A DNA stretch of 64,000 bases from Pontibacter liquoris (GTDB lineage Bacteria; Bacteroidota; Bacteroidia; Cytophagales; Hymenobacteraceae): positions 310,001 to 374,000 of the forward strand of contig NZ_JALEBG010000001.1 of assembly GCF_022758235.1 (NCBI RefSeq), written 5' to 3'. Below, in pieces: positions 34,707 through 43,981 of the stretch (position 1 is the stretch's first letter; each line of letters opens with the position of its first letter). The notes beneath the pieces were generated by a model. The model had not been told where the DNA came from. It did no database searches and worked only from the letters and a program-made list of their open reading frames with translations. A program made the position numbers and the translations under genes.

Positions 34707-34892
34707 TTAGCGTCTCTTTTGCCGTGCGGGCTTTTCTCCCGTAGCCAGGTCGTTATACTTTTGTTCGGCCAGGTTGCAATCCAGTTCGCGCAGTTGCTGC
34801 CAGGATCTCATCAGGCTTGCCGGCGATTCATTTAACGGGTTTTGTGGGGAGTTAACGCTTGTGTGTTTGTTATTTTCATTTGGCTGTTGCAT
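34707..34892 (-). CDS. Small basic hypothetical protein
   Basis: This 61-aa hydrophilic protein has a polar, probably disordered N-terminus (MQQPNENNKHTSVNSPQNPLN) and a helix (SLMRSWQQLRELDCNLAEQKYNDLATG) with a basic end. No family recognised. Composition and isolated position between convergent genes make it a plausible real gene. Confidence 0.5.
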   Translation of the reverse strand: MQQPNENNKHTSVNSPQNPLNESPASLMRSWQQLRELDCNLAEQKYNDLATGEKPARQKRR

Positions 34893-34976
34893 AGTGTAAA
34901 GGTTTACGTGTAACTAATTGTTTGCTCATAGGCTTTGCCGGTGTGGCGGCAAAAAGGTTTATTCAGGATAAAGGGT

Positions 34977-35864
34977 TCAGGCAGCGGCTCGTTTCCGCTC
35001 TTCTTCATGCACAAAGTTCTGCACATACGTGGCGATCTCCTCTGCATTCTGCTCCTGCAGGAAGTGGCCGCCGCTCTCGAAATGGATCACATAACACTCA
35101 TGGAAAAACCGCTTCCAGCGCTGTAGCGCCTCAATCTTTATCAGCTTGTCGCGCTCCCCCCAAAGTATAAGTGTGGGGATGTCCTGGATCTTACCGCGCT
35201 GCAGCCACAGTTCCTCGTACCACATGCTGGCGCCTACCAGTTCCCGGGCGCAGGCTAGCTTTTTAACATGTTCTTCGGGTTTCCCGAGGGCTTTCACGTA
35301 GTGCTGCTTTATAGGCTCAGGTATGTTTTCCATATCCCCGAAGAGCTCATTTACCAGGGTTTTGGTAGATACATTGAGCTTGGAATGCAGAAACTTGCCC
35401 AACGGCCCTACTAGGTACTTGCTGGCTTTGGGAAAGGCCTCGTGTTTGGACAAAGACCAGGTCCAGGAGTTGAGCATCACAATGCCTTTCACATTCTCGG
35501 GGTGTTTAATGGCATAGGACAACCCGATGGGGGTGCCGAAGTCATGCACCAGCAGGGTAACATCCTTTAGCTGCAGGTGTTCCATTAGCCGCTCAAAGTT
35601 GGCCGCATGGGCCCGGGGCTTGTAGCTCCAGTCATCGGGCTTGTCCGAGAGGCCAAAGCCGATCATGTCCATAGCAATGCAACGATATTTTTTCCGGAGC
35701 GTTTTGATCAGGTTGCGGTACAGAAACGACCAGGAAGGGGTGCCGTGTATCATGACAATAGGCGCTCCTTTCCCTTCGTCTACATAATGCATTCTGCCTG
35801 CCTCTAATTGTATGTATCGTGATTTAAAGGGATATTCTTTCTTGTCCAACCAATCCGGTTTCAT
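34977..35864 (-). CDS. Alpha/beta hydrolase, haloalkane-dehalogenase-like
   Basis: This 295-aa hydrolase has the fold's usual order: oxyanion motif MIHGTPSWSFLYRNL, nucleophile elbow LVHDFGTPIG, cap domain, acid region LILWGERDKLI, and base HFESGGHFLQEQ. The nucleophile is Asp, as in haloalkane dehalogenases and epoxide hydrolases, not Ser. HGTPSWS corresponds to the halide-binding HGNPTWS, but the residue after the Asp is Phe where dehalogenases usually have Trp, so the substrate may differ. It is monocistronic. Confidence 0.85.
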   Translation of the reverse strand: MKPDWLDKKEYPFKSRYIQLEAGRMHYVDEGKGAPIVMIHGTPSWSFLYRNLIKTLRKKYRCIAMDMIGFGLSDKPDDWSYKPRAHAANFERLMEHLQLKDVTLLVHDFGTPIGLSYAIKHPENVKGIVMLNSWTWSLSKHEAFPKASKYLVGPLGKFLHSKLNVSTKTLVNELFGDMENIPEPIKQHYVKALGKPEEHVKKLACARELVGASMWYEELWLQRGKIQDIPTLILWGERDKLIKIEALQRWKRFFHECYVIHFESGGHFLQEQNAEEIATYVQNFVHEEERKRAAA

Positions 35865-36020
35865 AAAGATGCTTAGGGTGATCTGTCTTTACTATACTTT
35901 TAAACCGGAAGCGGGTTGTTATATCTGTTAAAAATTGGCTGATATGCTGCAAAAATTTAGGGGTTGCTCCCTGCCACAAAGTAAACGCTACAAGATAAAG
36001 TATACCTTTACAAGTAAGAT

Positions 36021-37928
36021 ATGTGTGGACTAACGGGCGTTTTTGCATTTACGGAGGCCGGCCTCGGGGCCATGGCAAAGCTGCGGCAGGCCTCGGAGGC
36101 ACTGCAGCACCGGGGCCCCGAGGCCGAGGGCCTCTACCGGCACGGGCCTGTGGGGCTGGCACACCGGCGGCTTTCCCTTATTGATCCGGCTCCGGAGGCA
36201 AACCAGCCCTTTACCGAGGCCACAGGGCGCTATACCATTGTCTTTAACGGCGAGGTATTTAACTATAAACAACTGCGGGCAGCGCTGCAGCAAAGCGGTC
36301 TGCCTTTGCAGACCACCTCTGATACGGAAGTGGTTCTGCAGCTATACATCCAACAAGGGCCGGATTTCCTCACCAAGTTGCGGGGGTTCTTTGCGCTGGC
36401 CATTTATGATGCTGCTGCCCAAAGCCTGTTCATTGCCCGCGACCGGTACGGCGAAAAACCGCTGCTATACTATAGGGATGCGGATCAGTTCCTGTTCGGC
36501 TCTGAAATGAGTGCGTTGCTGGCGTTGGGCGTTCCACGTGAAGTAGATTATACTTCCCTGTTTCAGTATTTGCAACTGACGTATGTGCCGGCGCCCGCCG
36601 CCATGCTGCGGGGCGTAACGAAATTGCTGCCCGGCCACGCGCTTTTTATCAGGCAGGGCAAGGTGCAGCACTTGCAATGGTACCGCCTACCCTTTGATGC
36701 CGCTAAAGCCGCCCATAACCCGCTGCCCTACCCGCAACAACAGGTAAAGCTGCAACAGCTGCTAGAAGAGGCAGTGGCCGAGCGGCTGGTAGCCGACGTG
36801 CCAGTCGGCGCTTTTCTGAGCGGGGGCATTGATTCGTCGGTAGTGGTGGCGCTGGCTTCGGGGCAGGTGTCACATCTGCAGACTTTTTCCGTAGGCTTTA
36901 AAGACGCGCCATACTTCGACGAAACCCACTATGCCCGGCTGGTAGCGCACAAGTATAACACCAACCATACTGAGCTGCTGCTGCGCAACGAGGACCTGCA
37001 CCAGCACCTGACAGGGATGCTGGATGCTCTGAGCGAGCCTTTTGCCGATTCATCGGCGCTGGCGGTATATGCCTTAAGCCAGCATGCAGGCAAAAAGGTA
37101 AAAGCCGTGCTCTCCGGAGACGGGGCGGATGAATTGTTTGCCGGTTATAACAAACACAGGGCAGAGTATAAAGTAAAAGCCGGCGGGGTTGCCGTTGCTG
37201 CCGTGCAGCAGTTCCGGAAGGTATGGGAGGCGCTGCCTGCTTCCCGAAGCACGGCGCTGGGCAATAAAGTAAGGCAGTTACAACGTTTTGCAACAGGAGC
37301 CGGCTTATCGGCACGGGAACGGTATTGGTTTTGGACCTCGTGGCAACAGGAAGCGGAAGCAATAGCGTTGTTAAATCCTGATAAACAGCAGTTTGTTTAT
37401 GATGAAGTATACCAGGAAAGAAAAAATAATTTGTTGCAGTGCTTTGCCGGTAACCCTTATGATTTAAACACCGTACTGTGTGCCGACTGGCAAGTGGTAC
37501 TGGCAAACGATATGCTACCCAAAATTGACCTGATGGGCATGGCCAATAATCTTGAAATACGCAGTCCTTTTCTCGATCATCGGCTGGTGGAATTCGTATT
37601 TGCGTTACCTGTCACCTCCAAGATAGATAATGTTATCCGTAAAAAGATTCTGCAGGAAACGTTCCGGAAGATTTTACCGGCCGAACTGTTTAACAGACCC
37701 AAGAAAGGCTTTGAAATTCCACTGCAATCGTTTCTGACGACCGAAGCCCGGGGCTTGCTCGGCGAGTATCTCTCGGATGATTTTATAGCGGCGCAGGGAA
37801 TATTTGACGTGCAGCAGATACGCAACATCCGGCAGCGCCTGAACTCGGCTTCTATAGCTTCTGTTCAGACCAAAGCATGGATACTGCTGGTTTTTCAGCA
37901 TTGGTGGAAAAATTACCTGCAGGCTTAA
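36021..37928 (+). CDS. asnB: Asparagine synthase (glutamine-hydrolysing)
   Basis: This 635-aa amidotransferase begins MCGLTGVFAF, with Cys2 as the glutaminase nucleophile after Met removal. The class II glutamine amidotransferase domain (about 1-210, with RGPEAEGLYRHGPVGLAHRRLSLID) is followed by the synthetase domain with the PP-loop VGAFLSGGIDSSVVVAL and LSGDGADELFAGYNKH. It makes asparagine, or amidates a sugar or peptide, since AsnB homologues often sit in polysaccharide loci. It lies 94 bp before ugd in the same direction. The AAGTATA motif occurs just before its start. Confidence 0.9.
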   Translation: MCGLTGVFAFTEAGLGAMAKLRQASEALQHRGPEAEGLYRHGPVGLAHRRLSLIDPAPEANQPFTEATGRYTIVFNGEVFNYKQLRAALQQSGLPLQTTSDTEVVLQLYIQQGPDFLTKLRGFFALAIYDAAAQSLFIARDRYGEKPLLYYRDADQFLFGSEMSALLALGVPREVDYTSLFQYLQLTYVPAPAAMLRGVTKLLPGHALFIRQGKVQHLQWYRLPFDAAKAAHNPLPYPQQQVKLQQLLEEAVAERLVADVPVGAFLSGGIDSSVVVALASGQVSHLQTFSVGFKDAPYFDETHYARLVAHKYNTNHTELLLRNEDLHQHLTGMLDALSEPFADSSALAVYALSQHAGKKVKAVLSGDGADELFAGYNKHRAEYKVKAGGVAVAAVQQFRKVWEALPASRSTALGNKVRQLQRFATGAGLSARERYWFWTSWQQEAEAIALLNPDKQQFVYDEVYQERKNNLLQCFAGNPYDLNTVLCADWQVVLANDMLPKIDLMGMANNLEIRSPFLDHRLVEFVFALPVTSKIDNVIRKKILQETFRKILPAELFNRPKKGFEIPLQSFLTTEARGLLGEYLSDDFIAAQGIFDVQQIRNIRQRLNSASIASVQTKAWILLVFQHWWKNYLQA

Positions 37929-37993
37929 AGAGGAATGGTCTGCTTAAAAAAGTGATTAGAACAATATATAAACATAATACTCAGAGAAAATTT

Positions 37994-38001
37994 TAAATTT
38001 G
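37994..38001 (+). promoter_or_regulatory. -7 box TAAATTTG upstream of ugd
   Basis: Fits TAnnTTTG and lies 22 bp before the ugd start. No TTG at 19-nt spacing upstream was found. Confidence 0.4.
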
Positions 38002-38022
38002 TAACCCTATCTATTAATTATT

Positions 38023-39369
38023 ATGAGAATAGCTGTAGTTGGTACTGGATATGTAGGCCTGGTAACAGGAACCTGTTTTGCCGAAGTTGGTATTGATGTG
38101 ATCTGTATCGATATCGATGCCAAAAAAATTGAGAACCTGAAAAACGGAATCCTTCCTATTTATGAGCCAGGTTTGGAAGAAATGGTGGTACGCAACTCCC
38201 AGAAGGAGCGCCTGACGTTTTCCACTGATCTGCCGGCCAGTATCCAGGGCTGCGATGCTGCCTTTATTGCCGTAGGAACACCTCCGGGTGAGGACGGCTC
38301 GGCCGACCTGAAGTATGTGCTGGCAGTGGCTAAGAGCATTGGCCAGAATATGAACGACTACCTGGTAGTGGTTACCAAAAGCACTGTGCCGGTTGGTACG
38401 GCAAACAAAGTACGCGCTGCTATTGAGCAGGAACTGGCCGCCCGTGGCGTGAACATTCCGTTTGATGTGGCCTCTAACCCCGAATTCCTGAAAGAAGGTG
38501 CCGCCATCGAAGACTTCCTGAAGCCGGACCGTATTGTAGTGGGCGTAGCCTCCGACAAAGCCGAGAAGGTGATGAAGAAGCTCTACAAACCTTTCCTGAT
38601 GAACGGCCACCCGCTCATTTGCATGGATATTCCATCAGCCGAGATGACTAAGTATGCCGCTAACGCGATGCTGGCTACCAAGATCTCGTTCATGAACGAC
38701 ATTGCCAATCTTTGTGAGATCATGGGTGCCGATGTGAACATGGTGCGCAAGGGCATTGGCTCCGACGCCCGTATCGGTAACAAGTTTATCTATCCGGGTA
38801 TTGGTTACGGCGGCTCGTGCTTCCCCAAAGATGTGAAAGCACTTATCAGAACAGCTTCTGAAAATGGCTACCAGATGCGTGTGCTGCAGAGCGTGGAGGA
38901 AGTGAATGAAAATCAGAAATCTGTTCTTTTCAATAAAATCAGCAAGCACTTCAACGGGGAGCTGGCCGGTAAAACGTTTGCCATCTGGGGGCTTTCCTTT
39001 AAGCCGAAAACAGACGATATGCGCGAAGCGCCATCGCTGGTAATTATCCAGAAGCTGCTGGAGCAGGGCGCAAGCGTGCGTGCCTATGACCCGGTTGCGA
39101 TAAAAGAAGCCAAGCACACGCTGGGCGATAGCATTGAGTATGGCAAGGATGAGTATGAAACCCTGATCGATGCCGACGCTTTGCTGCTGGTAACAGAATG
39201 GCCGGAATTCAGAGCGCCTAACTTTACTGTAGTAAGCAAACTGATGAAGAACAAAGTGGTATTTGACGGCCGTAACATTTACGATGCCGCCGATATGCGC
39301 GACAAGGGCTTCACCTACTATGGCATTGGCCTGCAGCAGGTGGTGCATGAAGAAAATGCAGCTGTCTAA
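38023..39369 (+). CDS. ugd: UDP-glucose 6-dehydrogenase
   Basis: This 448-aa enzyme oxidises UDP-glucose to UDP-glucuronate with NAD+. The N-terminal Rossmann motif is [23 protein letters not shown]. Further motifs are [24 protein letters not shown], and [22 protein letters not shown]. The catalytic Cys lies in [15 protein letters not shown]-terminal UDP-binding domain follows ([20 protein letters not shown]). It is followed after 8 bp by the decarboxylase that uses its product, so the two form an operon. Confidence 0.95.
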   Translation: MRIAVVGTGYVGLVTGTCFAEVGIDVICIDIDAKKIENLKNGILPIYEPGLEEMVVRNSQKERLTFSTDLPASIQGCDAAFIAVGTPPGEDGSADLKYVLAVAKSIGQNMNDYLVVVTKSTVPVGTANKVRAAIEQELAARGVNIPFDVASNPEFLKEGAAIEDFLKPDRIVVGVASDKAEKVMKKLYKPFLMNGHPLICMDIPSAEMTKYAANAMLATKISFMNDIANLCEIMGADVNMVRKGIGSDARIGNKFIYPGIGYGGSCFPKDVKALIRTASENGYQMRVLQSVEEVNENQKSVLFNKISKHFNGELAGKTFAIWGLSFKPKTDDMREAPSLVIIQKLLEQGASVRAYDPVAIKEAKHTLGDSIEYGKDEYETLIDADALLLVTEWPEFRAPNFTVVSKLMKNKVVFDGRNIYDAADMRDKGFTYYGIGLQQVVHEENAAV

Positions 39370-39377
39370 CTAATCAT

Positions 39378-40340
39378 ATGTCAAAAAAGAGGGTATTGAT
39401 CACAGGCGGAGCGGGCTTTCTGGGCTCGCACCTCTGTGATAGGTTTATTAAAGAAGGGTACCATGTTATTGCCATGGATAACCTGATCACGGGCAACCTG
39501 GAGAACATCGAGCATCTTTTTAAACTGGAAGATTTCGAGTTCTATCACCACGACGTGTCCAAGTTTGTACACGTACCGGGTACGCTGGATTACATCCTGC
39601 ATTTTGCATCCCCGGCCAGTCCGATCGATTATCTGAAGATCCCGATCCAGACCTTGAAGGTAGGATCGCTGGGGACACACAACCTGCTGGGGCTTGCCAA
39701 AGCAAAAAATGCCCGTATGCTGATTGCCTCTACCTCCGAGGTATACGGCGACCCGCTGGTGCATCCGCAACGCGAGGATTACTGGGGCAATGTGAACCCG
39801 GTAGGGCCAAGAGGTTGCTACGACGAAGCCAAGCGCTTTCAGGAGGCCATGACCATGGCCTACCACATGCACCATGGTCTGGAAACGCGTATTGTGCGCA
39901 TCTTTAATACCTATGGCCCTCGCATGCGCCTGGATGATGGCCGTGTGCTGCCAGCTTTTTTAAGCCAGGCGTTGCGCGGAGAGCCGTTGAGCATCTTTGG
40001 CGATGGCAGCCAGACCCGTTCTTTTTGCTATGTGGATGATTTGGTAGAAGGCATTTACCGTCTACTGCTAAGTGATTACGCTATGCCAGTAAACGTGGGC
40101 AATCCTTCGGAAATTACTATTAAGGAGTTTGCAGAAGAGATTTGCAACCTGACCGGCGTGGAATTAAAGCTGGAATACCAGCCCCTGCCACTCGATGACC
40201 CGCAGAAACGCCAGCCCGACATCACCAAAGCAAAAGAGCTGTTAGGCTGGGAACCTAAGGTAGACCGTGCCGAAGGCCTGAAAAGGACGCTGGAGTATTT
40301 TAAAGAGAAAGTGCAGGCGCCCGTTACGGCGAAAGTATAA
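39378..40340 (+). CDS. uxs: UDP-glucuronate decarboxylase (UDP-xylose synthase)
   Basis: This 320-aa extended SDR enzyme converts UDP-glucuronate to UDP-xylose. The Rossmann motif is [29 protein letters not shown] holds the Ser/Thr; the catalytic Tyr-Lys pair is in [15 protein letters not shown], which with the [10 protein letters not shown] context is the UXS signature. RTRSFC-type substrate motif appears as [13 protein letters not shown]. It follows ugd by 8 bp. Together they provide xylose for the surface polysaccharide made by the neighbouring glycosyltransferases. Confidence 0.94.
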   Translation: MSKKRVLITGGAGFLGSHLCDRFIKEGYHVIAMDNLITGNLENIEHLFKLEDFEFYHHDVSKFVHVPGTLDYILHFASPASPIDYLKIPIQTLKVGSLGTHNLLGLAKAKNARMLIASTSEVYGDPLVHPQREDYWGNVNPVGPRGCYDEAKRFQEAMTMAYHMHHGLETRIVRIFNTYGPRMRLDDGRVLPAFLSQALRGEPLSIFGDGSQTRSFCYVDDLVEGIYRLLLSDYAMPVNVGNPSEITIKEFAEEICNLTGVELKLEYQPLPLDDPQKRQPDITKAKELLGWEPKVDRAEGLKRTLEYFKEKVQAPVTAKV

Positions 40341-40359
40341 GTCAACCTACTATATCATA

Positions 40360-40398
40360 AAACAGAAGGGCTGCCCAAGTATGGCAGCCCTTCTGTTT
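40360..40398. terminator. Bidirectional terminator between convergent genes
   Basis: AAACAGAAGGGCTGCC (40360-40375) pairs with GGCAGCCCTTCTGTTT (40383-40398), loop CAAGTAT. It ends ugd-uxs and the leftward gene whose stop codon touches the stem. Confidence 0.85.
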
Positions 40399-41639
40399 TA
40401 TAATTCGTTGCGCAGCAAAATATCCCGCAGGCGCTCTCCGCTTTTACCATCAAATTTATACAGCCATTCCTCCGTGAATTTTGCTTTGTTCGGCAGCTGC
40501 TGCTCGTGCAGTGAGGCTATGTTTGGCAGAATGTCGTGCAGTTCTTCCAGATCATAGATCGGTTTGGCCACACCAGCTTCTATAAAGGATTTTGAAACAT
40601 CGAGTTTGCCAACCGGGTGGTTTTCCAGTGTGAGAACAGTGGTATGGGGAAGGGCCATAAGCGGGAGCAGGTAGGTAGAGAAAAAGCCGATAATGAGCGG
40701 GGTTTCAGGAAGTATAGCCGTTAACTCTTTATCATTGATGAGGTGAACGTTTGGCCTGTCAGCCCAGCAATCCACTTCCTGCTTTGGCTGAATAGGGTGG
40801 GGCTTGACATATAAATCATAGCCAAAGGATAGGCAGATATTAGTAAACGCAGCAATAAAAAGACGATAGCGCTCTGGTGTCCACCCTAAAATGCATCGGG
40901 TTGTCAGCCCCTGATCAATAAATAGTATTTGTTTGCGGGCAGTAGCGGCAGGCCTGATGTCGGCTAAATGATCGTAGGAAAGAAAACCCGTAAAATGTAC
41001 TACTTTTCCCGGCGGCAAGAAATCCTGCTGCTGGTGTACTTCATATACTTTAGGGCTGAAAGCAATATAAGCATCTGCTACCCGAAGCGGCGAATTTATC
41101 GCTTTAAAAGTAGCCAGGTAATGCTTGGCGCTCCTGACTTTATAAAAGTGCCGGAAGAAGGCGGCTTCTGGAGGCGGAAGACGCTCTACTGAATTGTGCA
41201 GAAAAAGCCGCGCCCGCAGCCTTGGTAGGAGTTGTTTTAGTTTCTGTACCTGCTTAACATGCACCGGGGTGCCTTTTTGTTGTATAAAATACGTTTCAAG
41301 CCGGGTGTTAATGTTTATGTCCCGCAGCCCATGGTCCAGATGATACGTTGAAATACCGGCTACTTTACAAGCTAAATTCAACACCACATGATAGTAAGAT
41401 TCAATAAAGAAGAAGATAACTTTCTGTGGCTTAATTAGTTGCAGCAGATCGTCAGCAGTTTTAAAATCTCCCCAGAAAATAGCTTTGCCATAGGTTTGGT
41501 AATACGAATTTTGAATCTCCTGAGGAGCAGCGAACTCCAGAAAGAAAAAATCAAAATAGTTTTGGCTACCTTTAAACAGGTCTAAATAATCTTTCCTGTT
41601 AAAGTTGCCTACTATTAATAAATTGGGTTTTGATGACAT
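40398..41639 (-). CDS. Polysaccharide transferase, polysialyltransferase/CDP-glycerol-transferase-like
   Basis: This 413-aa protein has a GT-B-like arrangement. The N-terminal half contains KVIFFFIESYYHVVLNLACKVAGISTYHLDHGLRDI. The C-terminal half contains YDLYVKPHPIQPKQE and PLIIGFFSTYLLPLMAL, where the K-P-H-P motif and the 'S-T-x2-xA' loop resemble enzymes that build polysialic acid or teichoic-acid-like polymers. Exact family uncertain. It is divergent from the glycosyltransferase cluster at 41683, so it shares the regulatory region with that cluster. AT-rich compared with ugd. Confidence 0.7.
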   Translation of the reverse strand: MSSKPNLLIVGNFNRKDYLDLFKGSQNYFDFFFLEFAAPQEIQNSYYQTYGKAIFWGDFKTADDLLQLIKPQKVIFFFIESYYHVVLNLACKVAGISTYHLDHGLRDININTRLETYFIQQKGTPVHVKQVQKLKQLLPRLRARLFLHNSVERLPPPEAAFFRHFYKVRSAKHYLATFKAINSPLRVADAYIAFSPKVYEVHQQQDFLPPGKVVHFTGFLSYDHLADIRPAATARKQILFIDQGLTTRCILGWTPERYRLFIAAFTNICLSFGYDLYVKPHPIQPKQEVDCWADRPNVHLINDKELTAILPETPLIIGFFSTYLLPLMALPHTTVLTLENHPVGKLDVSKSFIEAGVAKPIYDLEELHDILPNIASLHEQQLPNKAKFTEEWLYKFDGKSGERLRDILLRNEL

Positions 41640-41682
41640 TAACTTATTATAGAAAATATTAGGCTTGTAATGTACAAACAGA

Positions 41683-42762
41683 ATGGCTTTAGGATCAACA
41701 CTTATTCATGTTACGGAATCATTAGGCCTAGGAGGAGCAGAGATTATATTTGTAGACTACATAAATGCGTTGCCCACTAAATTCACGAACATTGTTGTTT
41801 ATTTGAGGCCTCAGCATACTCTTCTATCAAATTTACATCATGTAAAAGAAGTTATCTGTTTGAATTATGTTAACAAGTATGATATAGCCAGGTGTGCTAT
41901 CATGTTACATAGAATAATACAGACGTACAATGCCGATCTGGTCCATTCCCATCTGTACTGGCCAACTATCATTGCAAGGTTAGCCATGAGCGGCAAGGTA
42001 CCCCTGCTGTTTAGTGTGCACAGCTTGATAACGCATGATGCTTTTAATCCCAATATACTGAGTAAATATCTGGAAAAGATAACCTATTCAGCAAAGCAAA
42101 CGGCTGTTTTTGTATCGCAGGCTGCTTATAACGATTATACACAGCATATTGCTGTTCCGGGAGAAGCAAACATACTATATAATTTTGTGGGCAATCAGTT
42201 TTTTAACGAAGCTGTCGATAAACGTTCTTTTGCAGACACAGGCTTGAAGTTAGTGGCAGTTGGTAACCTGCGGCCTCAGAAAGGACACCTTTTTCTACTT
42301 AAGTGTTTGAGACAGTTGCGCAAGTATGCCATTACTCTCGATATTTATGGAGAAGGGCACCAAAGGGAGGAATTGGAAAACTATATTCGCGAGTATGAAA
42401 TTACCAATGTGCGCCTGCTGGGCAGTGAAGCGCACCTTGAAAAGGTACTGCCTACGTATGATGTGTTTGTGCTTGCGTCGCGGTATGAAGGTTTTTGTAT
42501 TGCCATGGCAGAAGCGATGGCAATAGGTTTGCCTTGCCTGGTACCAAATCTGGAAGTACTGCAAGAAGTATCAGGAGAAAGGCAGCTTTATTTCGAACAG
42601 GATAATGAAGCTGATTTCCTGAAGAAGATCCAACTACTTTATCATGAAAAGAGCCTTTTGACTCCGTATGCTGATGCGGCCAGGGAGGTAGCAGCAAAGT
42701 ATAGGAAAGAAACGCATATACAACAACTCGTTGCAGTATATGAAAAGGCACTAAAGCAGTAA
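41683..42762 (+). CDS. Glycosyltransferase family 4
   Basis: This 359-aa GT-B enzyme starts with HVTESLGLGGAEIIFVDYINALP, the usual GT4 N-terminal GG loop. The C-terminal donor domain has LVAVGNLRPQKGHLFLLKCL and FVLASRYEGFCIAMAEAMAIGLPCLVPN, the E-x7-E region that binds the nucleotide sugar. It is first of three rightward transferases (next start is 1 bp after its stop), probably building a surface glycan. Its codon use is AT-richer than the later two, hinting at a different origin. Confidence 0.88.
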   Translation: MALGSTLIHVTESLGLGGAEIIFVDYINALPTKFTNIVVYLRPQHTLLSNLHHVKEVICLNYVNKYDIARCAIMLHRIIQTYNADLVHSHLYWPTIIARLAMSGKVPLLFSVHSLITHDAFNPNILSKYLEKITYSAKQTAVFVSQAAYNDYTQHIAVPGEANILYNFVGNQFFNEAVDKRSFADTGLKLVAVGNLRPQKGHLFLLKCLRQLRKYAITLDIYGEGHQREELENYIREYEITNVRLLGSEAHLEKVLPTYDVFVLASRYEGFCIAMAEAMAIGLPCLVPNLEVLQEVSGERQLYFEQDNEADFLKKIQLLYHEKSLLTPYADAAREVAAKYRKETHIQQLVAVYEKALKQ

Positions 42763-42763
42763 A

Positions 42764-43981
42764 ATGGCCGGTCTGAAACTGATGCTGCTCAACTACTGGG
42801 GGCTGGATGATCCGCTGACCCAAGCCACTACGCTGCTGCATAGCCAGGCCCTGAAGCAAATGCGGCAGATTGACAAGGTAGTACTGGTAACCATTGAGCG
42901 GGAAAACAGGGAAAAGCAGGAATTCACCTCCACTTATTATGGCCCTTGTTACCAGCTTTACAGTAAAGGTAGGGGCATGAACCTGCTCACAAAGGCAGGT
43001 GATTTTATCCGGTTTCCAAAGGAACTTCAACGCATTGCAAGAAAAGAAAGGATAGATACGATTGTGGCGGTGGGAACACTCGCCGGCTCACTGGCGCTTG
43101 GGGTAAGCAAAGCATTGCACATTCCGATCTATATTACCTTTTTTGAGCCTCATGCAGCTTATATGCTGGACACGGGCGTTTGGAAAGAGTATGATCCACG
43201 CTATATTTTCCAGAAGCGATGGGAACGTATGCAGGCCAGCCAAGCTGCCGGGCTTATCACTGTTTCAGAACAGTATAAAGCGCATCTTATGGCCTTGTTA
43301 CCAAATCGAACGGATCAGGTGCAGGTTGTTCGGAATGGAGTTGATGGAAAAACGTTTGCTTATAACCAAAGCGACAGAACAGCAGTCAGAGAAAGACTAG
43401 GCTTGCCCGAGGCTTCCCTTACCGGCATCTATGTGGGCAAGTATGGTGACTTATACTACAAACAGGAGGCTTTTGCCATCTATAAACAATGCTTTGACAG
43501 CATACCAGGTTTCCGGCTGCTTATACTTTCGCCGCAGTCTGAGAATGAAATTCTAGACCAGCTACAACAGCATCAGATTGACAGTAACAAAGTGTACATA
43601 GCTTGCGTGCCGCACCAGCACGTACCACAATACCTCTCCGCCGCCGATTTTGCTTTTGCCACTATCAAGGCACATCCTTCTGCCCGGTTCTGTTCCCCCG
43701 TCAAAATTGGCGAGTACTGGGCCAGCGGCTTGCCTGTGCTGCTGACCGAAGGCGTAGGCGACGACAGCGAGATCATCCGCAACGAAGGAGGCGGCGCGGT
43801 ATTTAACCTGCAACAGGAGGGGAGCGTGGCGCAGGCTTTAGACAAGATCCTGTTGATCCTACAAAACCCCGGTCACCGGCAGGAAATCCCCTTGCTGACG
43901 CGCAAGTACAGGTCGCCGGAGCGGATACGGGAAGCCTATGCGTACTTCTTCGGGCATTTAAGCACTACAAGGCAAGTATGA
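42764..43981 (+). CDS. Glycosyltransferase (GT4-like)
   Basis: This 405-aa GT-B protein has an N-terminal acceptor domain (IDTIVAVGTLAGSLALGVSKALHIPIYITFFEPHAAYM), a linker with a conserved QAAGLITVSEQYKAHL (GT4 'vSe' site) and VVRNGVDGKTF, and a donor domain with ICSPVKIGEYWASGLPVLLTEGVGDD-type loop (FCSPVKIGEYWASGLPVLL). It begins 1 bp after the previous gene and overlaps the next by 4 bp, so the three are translationally coupled. Confidence 0.85.
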   Translation: MAGLKLMLLNYWGLDDPLTQATTLLHSQALKQMRQIDKVVLVTIERENREKQEFTSTYYGPCYQLYSKGRGMNLLTKAGDFIRFPKELQRIARKERIDTIVAVGTLAGSLALGVSKALHIPIYITFFEPHAAYMLDTGVWKEYDPRYIFQKRWERMQASQAAGLITVSEQYKAHLMALLPNRTDQVQVVRNGVDGKTFAYNQSDRTAVRERLGLPEASLTGIYVGKYGDLYYKQEAFAIYKQCFDSIPGFRLLILSPQSENEILDQLQQHQIDSNKVYIACVPHQHVPQYLSAADFAFATIKAHPSARFCSPVKIGEYWASGLPVLLTEGVGDDSEIIRNEGGGAVFNLQQEGSVAQALDKILLILQNPGHRQEIPLLTRKYRSPERIREAYAYFFGHLSTTRQV

